Source: SLRI01 sp942491185 (lineage in GTDB: Bacteria > Pseudomonadota > Alphaproteobacteria > Geminicoccales > Geminicoccaceae). Taken from it: DNA of 64,000 nt. The position numbers and the translations under genes were made by a program. The notes beneath the pieces are model-generated. The model searched no databases. It was not told the DNA's origin and worked only from the letters and a program-made list of their open reading frames with translations. The DNA is taken from contig CALOAB010000010.1 of assembly GCA_942491185.1 (NCBI GenBank), positions 62,001 to 126,000 of the forward strand, in the 5' to 3' direction. Shown piece by piece: positions 18,094 to 26,026 of this stretch; position 1 is the first letter of the stretch; every line of letters begins with the position of its first letter.

Positions 18094-19020
18094 TCAGGCT
18101 TCGAGCGCTTCCAGGACCTTGCGCGCGATCAGCTCTGAGACGCGCGCGTTGCTCTCCTGGGTCACGCCCGCGATGTGCGGGGTCAAAACGAGATTGGGCG
18201 CCGCATCGAACACCCGTGCCGCCTCGGCGGTCAGCGGCTCGGTCGCGAAGACGTCGAGCGCGGCGCCGCCAAGCCGGCCGTCCCGCAACGCTTGCGCCAG
18301 GGCAGCTTCGTCGACGACCCCGCCGCGCGCGGCGTTGATCAGGATGCCGGTGGGCTTCATCTTCGCCAGTGCTGCGCCATCGACCAGGTCTCGCGTGCCG
18401 TCGGTCAGCGGGACGTGCAGCGAGAGGACGTCTGCGGTGGCGAGGAGCGCATCCAGTGGCAGCTGCTTGACGCCGTCCCAGGCAGGGTCGCCGTTCGGCA
18501 CATAAGGGTCGTGGGCGGCGACGGCCATGCCGAGCGCCAGCGCCTTCTGCTTGACCAGGCGCGCGATGGCGCCGAGGCCGACGAGGCCCATCGTCTTGCC
18601 GGCGAGCTCCTGGCCCATCAGGTCGTTGCGCGGCCATTCGCCGGCGAGCATCCGGGCCTGCGCCGCGTAGGCGCCGCGCAGCAGCATCGATGCCGTCGTG
18701 ATCACGTACTCGGCGACGGATAGATCGTTGGCGCCGGTCGCCGGGATGACGGTGATCGACCGGGATCTGCACGCCTCGAGGTCGATATTGTCGAGGCCGA
18801 CGCCGAGCCGGCCCACCACCTCGAGCGACGGCGCAGCGTCGAGCAGGCTCCCCCTCACCTGCGTCCGGTTGCGGACGACGAGGGCGCGCGCGCCGGCGAC
18901 CGCAGTAACGAGATCGGCCGGGCGATCAACCAGCGCTGGGTCGTAGAGCGTCGAGTGCCTGGCCGCGAGCGTGGCCACCGCCGTCTCGTCCATGAACTCG
19001 CTGATCACGATATCCGTCAT
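18094..19020 (-). CDS. NAD-dependent D-2-hydroxyacid dehydrogenase (sulfolactate dehydrogenase-like candidate)
   Basis: 308 residues from ATG 19020 (AAAGGGGG upstream). It has the D-3-phosphoglycerate dehydrogenase fold: a substrate-domain segment VVRNRTQVRGSLLDAAP, GRLGVGLDNIDL, the NAD loop GLVGLGAIARLVKQKALALG, INAARGGVVDEAAL, the catalytic Glu in DVFATEPL and the catalytic His in TPHIAGVT. It lacks the C-terminal ACT domain of SerA, so it is probably a catabolic or specialised dehydrogenase. The N-terminus (MTDIVISEFMDE) resembles, from memory, proteins annotated as (S)-sulfolactate dehydrogenase. It is divergently transcribed from a sulfofructose kinase-like gene, 106 bp between starts. 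The exact substrate is inferred. Confidence 0.85.
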   Translation of the reverse strand: MTDIVISEFMDETAVATLAARHSTLYDPALVDRPADLVTAVAGARALVVRNRTQVRGSLLDAAPSLEVVGRLGVGLDNIDLEACRSRSITVIPATGANDLSVAEYVITTASMLLRGAYAAQARMLAGEWPRNDLMGQELAGKTMGLVGLGAIARLVKQKALALGMAVAAHDPYVPNGDPAWDGVKQLPLDALLATADVLSLHVPLTDGTRDLVDGAALAKMKPTGILINAARGGVVDEAALAQALRDGRLGGAALDVFATEPLTAEAARVFDAAPNLVLTPHIAGVTQESNARVSELIARKVLEALEA

Positions 19021-19126
19021 CGTCTGCCCCCTTTCGAGCGATCGCCTCGACCGCGTCGCGCCGGTCGTGGTATCGGCAGCGGCGAGACATGGCAACAAGA
19101 CGAGATCGGGAAGGCGGCAGGCTAGC

Positions 19127-20017
19127 ATGGCGCGGGTATTGACCCTCGGGATCACGGTCTTCGACACGGTCCTGCGCGTCGGCGACATGCCGCGCCACGG
19201 CGGCAAGTTCTACGCCACCGGCCGGGCCGAGGTGGTGGGCGGGATCGCCGCCAACGCCGCCATCGCCATCGTGCGCCTCGGCGGCGAGGCGGTGCTGGCG
19301 AGCCGCGTCGGCGACGATCTGGTGGGCGAGCGGATCGTCAGCGATCTAGCCGCAGCCGGAGTCGACACGTCGATGGTCGAGTGGCTGAACGGTGTCGCCA
19401 GCTCGATCTCGACCATCCTGGTGGACCAGACGGGCGAGCGGCTGCTCGTCAATCACAGCGACCCGGCGCTGTTCCACGGCCTGCCGAGCCTGGACGGCAT
19501 CGCCGTCGACGGGGTGATGACCGACACGCGCTGGCCGGAGGGCGCGCTCGCGGCGCTCGGCCGGGCCCGCGACCTCGCCGTGCCGGCGGTGCTCGACTAC
19601 GACCGGGAAGCCGAGCGGCTGCGCAGCGAGCTCTTGGGAGCTGCGACCCACGTGGTCTTCGGCCAGCAGGGCCTGGCCGCCATCGCCGGAACCGAGGATG
19701 TGGCGCTGGCGCTCGGCGCCGTTCGCGGCATGACCGATGCCTGGCTCGCCTGCACCTCGGGCGGCGGCGGGGTGCATTGGCTCGACGGCGACGTCCTTCG
19801 CCATCTGCCGGCTTTTCCCATTAAGGCCGTCGACACGCTCGGCGCCGGCGACGTCTTTCATGGCGCTTTCACGCTGGCGCTGGCCGAGGGCATGCGGGAG
19901 GCAGCGGCGCTGCGCTTCGCCAGCGCGGCGGCGGCGATCAAATGCACGCGCTTCGGCGGCGGCGCGGTGAGCCCGACACGGGCCGAGCTTGCCGCTTTTC
20001 TGGGGGAGACGGTCTGA
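19127..20017 (+). CDS. PfkB-family sugar kinase, 6-deoxy-6-sulfofructose kinase-like (YihV type)
   Basis: 296 residues from ATG 19127. It has the PfkB/ribokinase fold with VGGIAANAAIAIVRLG (signature 1) and DTLGAGDVFHGAFTLALAEG (signature 2, catalytic Asp in GAGD), and an end (RFASAAAAIKCTRFGG) very like E. coli YihV (KCTRPGG). Lys27 (GGKFYA), Asn109 (LLVNH) and Arg135 (DTRW) align with YihV Lys27, Asn109 and Arg138, which I recall as its sulfonate-binding residues. The predicted reaction is ATP-dependent phosphorylation of 6-deoxy-6-sulfofructose at C1. The stop overlaps the next gene's start (TGATG). The fold is certain, the sulfosugar assignment an inference; fructose or tagatose kinases are the alternative. 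Confidence 0.9.
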   Translation: MARVLTLGITVFDTVLRVGDMPRHGGKFYATGRAEVVGGIAANAAIAIVRLGGEAVLASRVGDDLVGERIVSDLAAAGVDTSMVEWLNGVASSISTILVDQTGERLLVNHSDPALFHGLPSLDGIAVDGVMTDTRWPEGALAALGRARDLAVPAVLDYDREAERLRSELLGAATHVVFGQQGLAAIAGTEDVALALGAVRGMTDAWLACTSGGGGVHWLDGDVLRHLPAFPIKAVDTLGAGDVFHGAFTLALAEGMREAAALRFASAAAAIKCTRFGGGAVSPTRAELAAFLGETV

Positions 20018-21051
20018 TGCAGCTATCGCCGGGCAAGTATTGGGGCATGCGACGGCTCGCCGACGATGCCGGGCTCTTTCGCATGACGGCCCTCGACCAG
20101 CGGCCGCCGATCATGGGCCTGATCAAGGCGCGCAAGGGGCTGGACGCGGCGCCCGACGCCGATGTGGCAGCGGTCAAGGCGGTGATCGCCGAGACCCTGG
20201 CGCCGGCGAGCTCGGCGCTGCTGGTCGATCCGCTCTGGGCCTACACGGGCTGCATCGGCCACCTCTCGCCGCGCCAGGGGCTGATCTTGACGCTCGAGGA
20301 TCATCGCTTCGAGGATGGTCCGGGCGGGCGCACCTCGTCGTCGATCCCGGACTGGTCGGTCGAGAAGATCCGCCGGATCGGCGGTGATGCGGTCAAGGTC
20401 CTTGCCTGGTACCGGCCCGACGCCTCGCCGGCGGTCATCGCGCATCAGCAGGCCTATGTCCAAGCCGTGGGCGAGGCCTGCCGGCGCTTCGACCTGCCTT
20501 TCGTCTTCGAGCTTCTGGTCTACCCGTTCAAGGACGCCGGCCACGACTATGTCGAGGACGCGACCAAGCGGCCGGAGATGGTGATCGAGAGCGTCAAGGC
20601 GTTCGCCGGGCCGGAATACGGCGTCGACATCTTCAAGCTGGAAAGCCCGATCCCGGCCGCCGAGGTGCCCGAGCCCGGCGCGGCTGGGTCGGCCGAGGTC
20701 CAGGGCTGGTTCGATGCGCTGGGTGCGGCGGCGGGCCGGCCCTGGGTGATGCTGTCGGCGGGCGCCTCGGGTCCGGCCTTCGAGCGGGTGCTGCATTACG
20801 CTTTCAAGGCCGGTGCCAGCGGCTTTCTCGCCGGGCGCGCCATCTGGTGGGATGCGTTTCAGCACTATCCTGACCTTGACGCCATGCGCAGCGAGCTGGC
20901 CCAGGACGGCCGTGCCTATCTCGACCGGCTGGGTGCTCTGGCGGCGCGCCAGGCGCAGCCCTGGACCACGCACCCGCTCTTTGCCGATGGGATCGAGATC
21001 GAAGGTGGCGGCATCGACCTGCCGCGGAACTATCCCGGCATCGAGCCGTGA
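20017..21051 (+). CDS. LacD/YihT-type class I aldolase (tagatose-1,6-bisphosphate aldolase-like)
   Basis: 344 residues from ATG 20017, which overlaps the kinase stop by one base. A TIM barrel of the LacD family: an early FRMTALDQRPPI strand, ALLVDPLWAY, a Schiff-base lysine candidate in GVDIFKLESPIP (equivalent to the YihT VEMP segment), and phosphate-binding WVMLSAGASG and GASGFLAGRAIWW at the end. LacD cleaves tagatose-1,6-bisphosphate; the relative YihT cleaves 6-deoxy-6-sulfofructose-1-phosphate to DHAP and sulfolactaldehyde. Coupling to a YihV-like kinase favours the latter, but this is inference. The last residues overlap the isomerase gene start by four bases (GTGA). Confidence 0.88.
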   Translation: MQLSPGKYWGMRRLADDAGLFRMTALDQRPPIMGLIKARKGLDAAPDADVAAVKAVIAETLAPASSALLVDPLWAYTGCIGHLSPRQGLILTLEDHRFEDGPGGRTSSSIPDWSVEKIRRIGGDAVKVLAWYRPDASPAVIAHQQAYVQAVGEACRRFDLPFVFELLVYPFKDAGHDYVEDATKRPEMVIESVKAFAGPEYGVDIFKLESPIPAAEVPEPGAAGSAEVQGWFDALGAAAGRPWVMLSAGASGPAFERVLHYAFKAGASGFLAGRAIWWDAFQHYPDLDAMRSELAQDGRAYLDRLGALAARQAQPWTTHPLFADGIEIEGGGIDLPRNYPGIEP

Positions 21052-22433
21052 TCGGCGTCGTTGCGATCGCGCGCAACACCTTCGATGTGCCGCTGGCGGA
21101 GGCGGTGCACGAACAGGCGCTGGCGACGCTGGCCGCTCTCGGCGTCGAGACCGCGGGCCCGCCCGTGTTGGTCTATACCGCCGTTGACCTGACGGCCGTC
21201 AAGGCTGCGCTGGCTGGTGTCGCGCTCGAGCGGCTGCTGGTGCTGCAGGTCACCTTCGCCGATGCCAGCATGCTCCTGGAGCTGACCGAGGTAAGCGAGG
21301 CGCCGGTCCTGCTCTGGGGCTTTCCCGAAGAGCGTTGGGGCGGGCGGCCGCGGCTCAACAGCCTGTGCGGCATCAACCTCGCAGCGCATGCCCTGGGCCG
21401 GGCCGGACGCGCGTACGGCTACCTCTATGCCACGCCGGACGATTCTGATGCGCTGCGCGCCGCGCTTGATGCGGAATCGATGCCGCCGCCTCTGCCCATT
21501 GCTACCGTCGATGCCAGTGCCGAAGCGACGGCGGCAGCGGACGCCGCGCTGGCCAAGCTCGACCAATCGCGGATCGGCCTCTTCGGCACGGCGCCGGCTG
21601 GCTTCGAGACCTGCCGCTACGACGCCAGCTGGCTGCAGCGCGTGCTCGGGATCGGCGTCGAGCGCGTCACGCTGGACGACTTCTTCGCCGCCGCTCGCGC
21701 CTTGCCGGCGGAAGCCGTGACGCCGATCAGGGCGCGTGCTGAGGCCGAGCTGACGGGCTTGGCCGCGCTCGAGCAGGAGCCGGTCGAGGGCACGCTTCGG
21801 CTCTATGAAGCGCTCCGGCAGCGGGTCGACGACGCGGGCTATGCCGGGGTCGCCGTGCGCTGCTGGCCCGAGACCTTCACCGAGATGGGCTGCGCCGTTT
21901 GCGGCGCCATGGGCATGCTGTCGGAGGACGGCGTGCCGGCGGCGTGCGAGGCGGACGTCATGGGCGACGTCACCAGCCTGCTCCTCCAGGCGATCGCCGG
22001 GACGCCGCCCTTCCTGGTCGATCTGGTCGATGTCGAGGCCGCGGACGACACGGCCGTCTTCTGGCATTGCGGCCTGGCGCCGCGCAGCATGGCGAGCGAC
22101 GCGACACCGCCCAGGGCCGACATCCACGCCAACCGCAAGAAGCCGCTGCTTCAGTCGTTCGCGCTCAAGCCCGGGCGGGTGACCGTGGCGCGGCTCAGCC
22201 AGGCGCGCAACGCGCCCTGCCTGGTGCTCGCCGGCGGTGAGATGCTGGAGCGGCCCCTGCCCTATTGCGGCACGGCCGGTGTCATCCGCTTCGACGCGCC
22301 GGCGACGACCGTGCTCGACCGGCTGATGGGCCTCGGGCTCGAGCATCACGTGAGCTTCGTCTATGGCGAGCACCGGGCGACGCTGAGAGCGGTCGCAAGC
22401 CGGCTCGGACTGTCGGTGGTCGAACTCGCCTGA
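21048..22433 (+). CDS. L-fucose/L-arabinose isomerase family protein, candidate sulfosugar isomerase
   Basis: 461 residues from GTG 21048, overlapping the aldolase stop by four bases. It lacks a signal peptide and has the FucI/AraA-type architecture: an N-terminal alpha/beta part (LERLLVLQVTFADASMLLEL, APVLLWGFPE), a central segment (GLFGTAPAGFETCRYD) and a C-terminal domain with metal-ligand candidates in CWPETFTEMGC and ACEADVMGD and a WHCG motif. Family enzymes interconvert an aldose and a ketose using a divalent metal. In this operon it would supply the ketose for the kinase, for example sulfoquinovose to 6-deoxy-6-sulfofructose. The family is well supported, the substrate is a hypothesis. 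Confidence 0.85.
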   Translation: MIGVVAIARNTFDVPLAEAVHEQALATLAALGVETAGPPVLVYTAVDLTAVKAALAGVALERLLVLQVTFADASMLLELTEVSEAPVLLWGFPEERWGGRPRLNSLCGINLAAHALGRAGRAYGYLYATPDDSDALRAALDAESMPPPLPIATVDASAEATAAADAALAKLDQSRIGLFGTAPAGFETCRYDASWLQRVLGIGVERVTLDDFFAAARALPAEAVTPIRARAEAELTGLAALEQEPVEGTLRLYEALRQRVDDAGYAGVAVRCWPETFTEMGCAVCGAMGMLSEDGVPAACEADVMGDVTSLLLQAIAGTPPFLVDLVDVEAADDTAVFWHCGLAPRSMASDATPPRADIHANRKKPLLQSFALKPGRVTVARLSQARNAPCLVLAGGEMLERPLPYCGTAGVIRFDAPATTVLDRLMGLGLEHHVSFVYGEHRATLRAVASRLGLSVVELA

Positions 22434-22514
22434 ATTGTCGCAGGCCCGGCAGTGGCTTGCCACCACCCGGCATGGTGCCGAGAATAGCGGGCGCACAGGA
22501 GCGAAGGAGAAACC

Positions 22515-23668
22515 ATGACAACGGGCGGCGAGCTGAGCGAGGCGCTCGGCCTCAGCGGCGGCAAGCCGGTCGACGAGCCGGCTGTCCAGTCCCTGGCGCT
22601 GCGTCTGGTCATCCGGATAGGGGTCGTCGTGTTTCTGCTCGGCTGGTGCTTCAGCATCGTCCGGCCATTCCTCGGCATGGTGATCTGGGCCATTATCATC
22701 GCGGTCGCAGCCTATCGACCGTTCCCTCTCACTGCTGCGGCTCTGCGGTGGCAAAGGCCGCATCGCGGCACCGATCTTCGTCATCCTGGGGCTTGCCGTC
22801 ATTCTGCTGCCCACGGTGCTCCTCGCCGACACCCTTTTCGCCGGCATTCGCACCCTCGCCGCCGACCTCGCCGATGGATCGCTGACAATCGCCGGACCGC
22901 CCGCGACCGTCCAGACCTGGCCGGTCATTGGCGAGCCGATCGATCGGTTGTGGACCCTGGCATCGACCAATCTCCACGAGGCACTGGCCGAGCTCGGTCC
23001 GCAGCTCACGGCGATCGGCCAGTGGTTCTTGGGCTTCGCCGGCAATCTCACGCTGGGCCTGCTGCAGTTCGTGATCGCGATCTTCATCGCCGCCGGCCAT
23101 GCTCGTGAACGCGGCAAGCGGCGAGCAGCTCGCCGGGCGCGTGGCGACCGGGCTCGGCGGCGCCACCGGCCCGCGCTACACGACGCTCGCGGTGCAGACG
23201 ATCCGCAGCGTCACGAAGGGCATTCTGGGCGTGGCGTTGATCCAGTCGACAGCGGCAGGCCTGGGCTTTCTCGCCGTCGGGCTCCCGGCAGCGGGTCTCC
23301 TCGCCTTCGTCTGCCTCATTCTCGCCATCGTCCAGATCGGCCCGGCCCTGGTGCTCCTGCCCGCCGTCATTTACGGGTTCGCGACGTTTTCCACGACGAC
23401 CGCGGTGATCTTTGCCGTTTGGTGCGTCTTCGTCGGCGTGCTCGACAACATCCTCAAGCCCATCCTGCTCGGCCGCGGGGTGGCGCTGCCCATGGCGGTG
23501 ATCTTCATCGGCGCGATCGGCGGCTTCCTCGCTTACGGCATTCTCGGCCTGTTCGTCGGCCCGGTGGTCCTGGCGCTGGGCTACACCGCGATCAGCGCCT
23601 GGCTCGCGGACGTTCGCGACGCGTCGGCGACGGCCGGCGATGCACAGGCCTCTGTGCAGCGTCCATGA
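22515..23668 (+). pseudogene. AI-2E family (PerM-like) membrane transporter, two frameshifts
   Basis: Three consecutive pieces in three frames rebuild one AI-2E family protein of about 385 residues. The first, from ATG 22515, has helices VIRIGVVVFLLGWCFSIV and IIIAVAAY. The second starts with RLCGGKGRIAAPIFVILGLA and runs to LLQFVIAIFIAAG. The third has MLVNAASGEQL, YTTLAVQTIRSVTKGILGVA and DNILKPILLGRG, ending in the typical last helices (GILGLFVGPVVLALGYTAI). Frame changes lie near 22,715-22,735 and at the run ggcc near 23,095-23,099 (one base extra). The family exports small molecules; no substrate can be assigned. The gene stands alone after the sugar cluster. Confidence 0.85.
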
Positions 23669-23862
23669 GTGGGGCATGCTCTACTTGTAACCGTGCGGAG
23701 AAGTTGTGCGTTCGGCTAACCCGCCCTTGATCACCGCCTGCCTTTGTTGAGCCTATGAAGCCGTTGGCACGGGCACCAGTGTTCGAAGAGTGATAGGCCA
23801 AGAGATCATTATTCTCGACCCCTTCAACCAGTGCGAACGGGAAATGTTCGCTGTTTAGGGAC

Positions 23863-24261
23863 ATGGCTATGCGGTTTATTTCATTGGTCCTGCTGCTCGT
23901 CTTGCTGGTTGGTTGCGCCTCCAGGCCGACGATGCGCGTGACAATCGCCGACAAGCTCGATGATTATGCGCAACTTCTGCGCGAGAATGGCTCGATGGGA
24001 CAGGCGGATGAGATGGCGTCGAACGCCGAGCAACTGCGCGAATCGGAACGCCTACGCCTTGAAGCTCAAGCAGCTTTCGAGCAGGGACGTCCTTATGACA
24101 CGAGCTTTTATCTAGGCTTCGTGCCGCACGCTGCCTTGCGTGACTATGCCGACGCTTTGCGCGCGGCGGGCAGAAGAACCGAGGCTCGGGAAGCCGACGA
24201 CTTGGCCGTGCGCTATGTCGGCGACCAGCTAGCCACGGGCCAGCTACTCATGCGCCAGTAG
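23863..24261 (+). CDS. Small predicted lipoprotein, function unknown
   Basis: 132 residues. A lipoprotein signal (MAMRFISLVLLLVLLVGC) places the lipidated cysteine at residue 18; the next residues ASRP suggest outer-membrane sorting. The mature part is charged and helical, with repeated alanine/arginine/glutamate-rich stretches (MASNAEQLRESERLRLEAQ and ADALRAAGRRTEAREADD) that look TPR-like or coiled-coil. The frame is clean and flanked by pseudogenes. I do not recognise a family. Confidence 0.65.
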   Translation: MAMRFISLVLLLVLLVGCASRPTMRVTIADKLDDYAQLLRENGSMGQADEMASNAEQLRESERLRLEAQAAFEQGRPYDTSFYLGFVPHAALRDYADALRAAGRRTEAREADDLAVRYVGDQLATGQLLMRQ

Positions 24262-24354
24262 CCTGCCACCGATCCTGAGACGATAATCAAACTGTGTGAA
24301 AACCCGCTGTTCTGGTAGCTTTGCGCTCATCAGACGCCAATCGTAGCAGGCAGC

Positions 24355-24579
24355 TTGATGACCCGGATGATGGCGCCCGAGAACGCCGCCACGGCGTCCA
24401 ACTTCACCGGCTACATGAGCGCCATCGCGGGCTCGGAAAAGTTCATGGACGAAGCTCTGACCGCCAGCCCTGCCGTCAACATGCCAGCCGAGTATGCCGA
24501 TCGACTGCGGCCCAACGAGCGGTGCTCGGTGGAGGCGCGCGTGCTGCGCAACAAGGTGTGGTCGCGGCTCGAGGTCTGA
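24355..24579 (+). pseudogene. C-terminal fragment of a spermidine/putrescine-type solute-binding protein
   Basis: The 74-residue frame carries MAPENAATASNFTGYMSAIA, FMDEALTASPAVNMP and, at the end, ELR-like VLRNKVWSRLEV. That is the C-terminal lobe of PotD/PotF-type periplasmic polyamine-binding proteins, in which the NFTGY-like segment precedes the last helix. The signal peptide and the other 80 percent of the protein are absent, and no permease or ATPase genes are nearby. It lies 16 bp before the nitrilase-family gene, which suggests a former polyamine uptake/breakdown operon. Confidence 0.7.
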
Positions 24580-24595
24580 GAGCGGGCCGGGACGC

Positions 24596-25498
24596 ATGAT
24601 GGAGAGCTATCGCCTGGCCCTTTGGGCGACCAATCTGGGCCCGAGCTTTGCGACGCTCGATGCCTGGCTGGATCATGTGGGCGTCCGCGCCCGGCATGCC
24701 CTGGCGGACGGCGCAAGACTCCTGGTGATGCCGGAATATGCGTGTGAGGCATGGCTCGGCTTCAAGCCGGCGGGGCTGCGGCCCGACCAGGAGATCGCCT
24801 GGCTCGCGAGCGTCGCCGCGGACGCCCTTCCCGGCCTCCAGCAGCTGGCAAGCGAGACCGGACTGGCGCTGCTGCCCGGCACCATGCCCTGGGCTGTGGG
24901 TGGTGGGTTTCGCAACCGCGCCTGGCTACTGGCACCCGACGGCCGGCTGATGGCGCAGGACAAGCTCTGTCCCACGCCGTTCGAACGCGATCCGGCGAGC
25001 TGGCTGCTGGAGCCGGGGACGGAACTGCGGATCGTCGAGCTCGACGGGCTGAGGCTCGCGGTTCTCGTCTGCCTCGATATCGAGCTGCCGGCCCTTTCCT
25101 GCCGGCTCGCCGGCGCAGGGCTCGATCTCGTCCTGGTCCCGTCGATGACGGACTCGGCTTCCGGCCATGCCCGGGTCTTCGGCTGCGCCAAGGCACGCGC
25201 GGTGGAGCTGATGTGCGCCGTCGCCTGCACCGGCGTGATCGGCGCGTCGCCCGGCACCACGCAGAACGACCAGAACGTCTCCGGCACGGCCGTCTACCTG
25301 CCGTGTGAGCCGGCGCTCGGGCACTCGGGCGTGCTGCTCCAGACGCCTGCCACGGACGGCTCGGGGGGCGAGGACCCAATGGACGTGGTCGATCTGCCGA
25401 TCGGCATTTTGCGCCAATTGCGGGCGGCTGGCGGCGAGGTCTGGCCCGGCAGCTGGAGCGCCGACCACCTCTCGATCAGCGAAGGATGGCAGGGTTGA
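24596..25498 (+). CDS. Carbon-nitrogen hydrolase (nitrilase superfamily amidase)
   Basis: 300 residues from ATG 24596. The nitrilase triad is visible: Glu in LVMPEYACEAW, Lys in MAQDKLCPTPFE, and Cys in LAVLVCLDIELPALSC. It is cytoplasmic and hydrolyses a C-N bond of an amide or carbamoyl compound. The preceding polyamine-binding fragment and the following deacetylase-family remnant point to a polyamine-derived amide, similar in role to carbamoylputrescine amidase, although this is inferred from context. The C-terminus overlaps the start of the next gene, so they were co-translated. It is the only intact gene of this small cluster. Confidence 0.85.
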   Translation: MMESYRLALWATNLGPSFATLDAWLDHVGVRARHALADGARLLVMPEYACEAWLGFKPAGLRPDQEIAWLASVAADALPGLQQLASETGLALLPGTMPWAVGGGFRNRAWLLAPDGRLMAQDKLCPTPFERDPASWLLEPGTELRIVELDGLRLAVLVCLDIELPALSCRLAGAGLDLVLVPSMTDSASGHARVFGCAKARAVELMCAVACTGVIGASPGTTQNDQNVSGTAVYLPCEPALGHSGVLLQTPATDGSGGEDPMDVVDLPIGILRQLRAAGGEVWPGSWSADHLSISEGWQG

Positions 25499-26026
25499 AG
25501 ACCGTCTTCAGCGAGAAGCACGCGCACCGCGATGCCAGGACCGAGCTCTTCGGCGGCGAGCTGGTGGCGCCGTTCGAATGCCCGAGGCGGGCCGAGCTGA
25601 ACAAGGCGCGCGTCTTCGAGCCTATTCTTGCTGTCCACGATGCAGCCTATATCGCGTTCCTCGAGACCGCGTTCGAGCGCTGGCAGGCGGCCCGGGTTCA
25701 AGGACGAGGCCATTCCATGTGCCTGGCCCGCCCGGCGCATGACCGTCCGCTGCCCCGAGCCTATCGACGGGCAGCACTGGTCGGAGGCACTCGGCCAAGC
25801 GATGCGTGCGATCGAGCGCTTCGGCACCGAGACTCTGGTCGTCTCGCTCGGCGTCGACACCTTCGAGCGCGATCCGATCAGCTTCTTCAAGCTGAGCACC
25901 GACGATTTCAGCCGCATGGGTGCGGCCATCGCCACGCTCGGCCTGCCGACCCTCTTCGTCATGGAAGGCGGCTACGTCGTGGCGGACGTCGGCATGAGCA
26001 CGGTCAATGTGCTGACCGGGCTCTGA
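25486..26026 (+). pseudogene. Acetylpolyamine amidohydrolase / histone deacetylase-like gene with internal deletion and frameshift
   Basis: The N-terminal part (LKTVFSEKHAHRD, ELVAPFECPRRAE, EPILAVHDAAYIAFLETA) matches class II deacetylase-fold acetylpolyamine amidohydrolases. A frame change in the run cccggg at 25691-25696 (one base extra) leads into FKDEAIPCAWPARRMT. Then, near 25,770, the sequence jumps straight to the C-terminal part QAMRAIERFGTETLVVSLGV, DTFERDPISFFKL and LFVMEGGY. About 140 residues with the zinc ligands and catalytic histidines are missing, since the family is usually about 340 residues. The start is ATG 25486 or a TTG at 25495, overlapping the nitrilase stop. It is certainly inactive. 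Confidence 0.8.
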
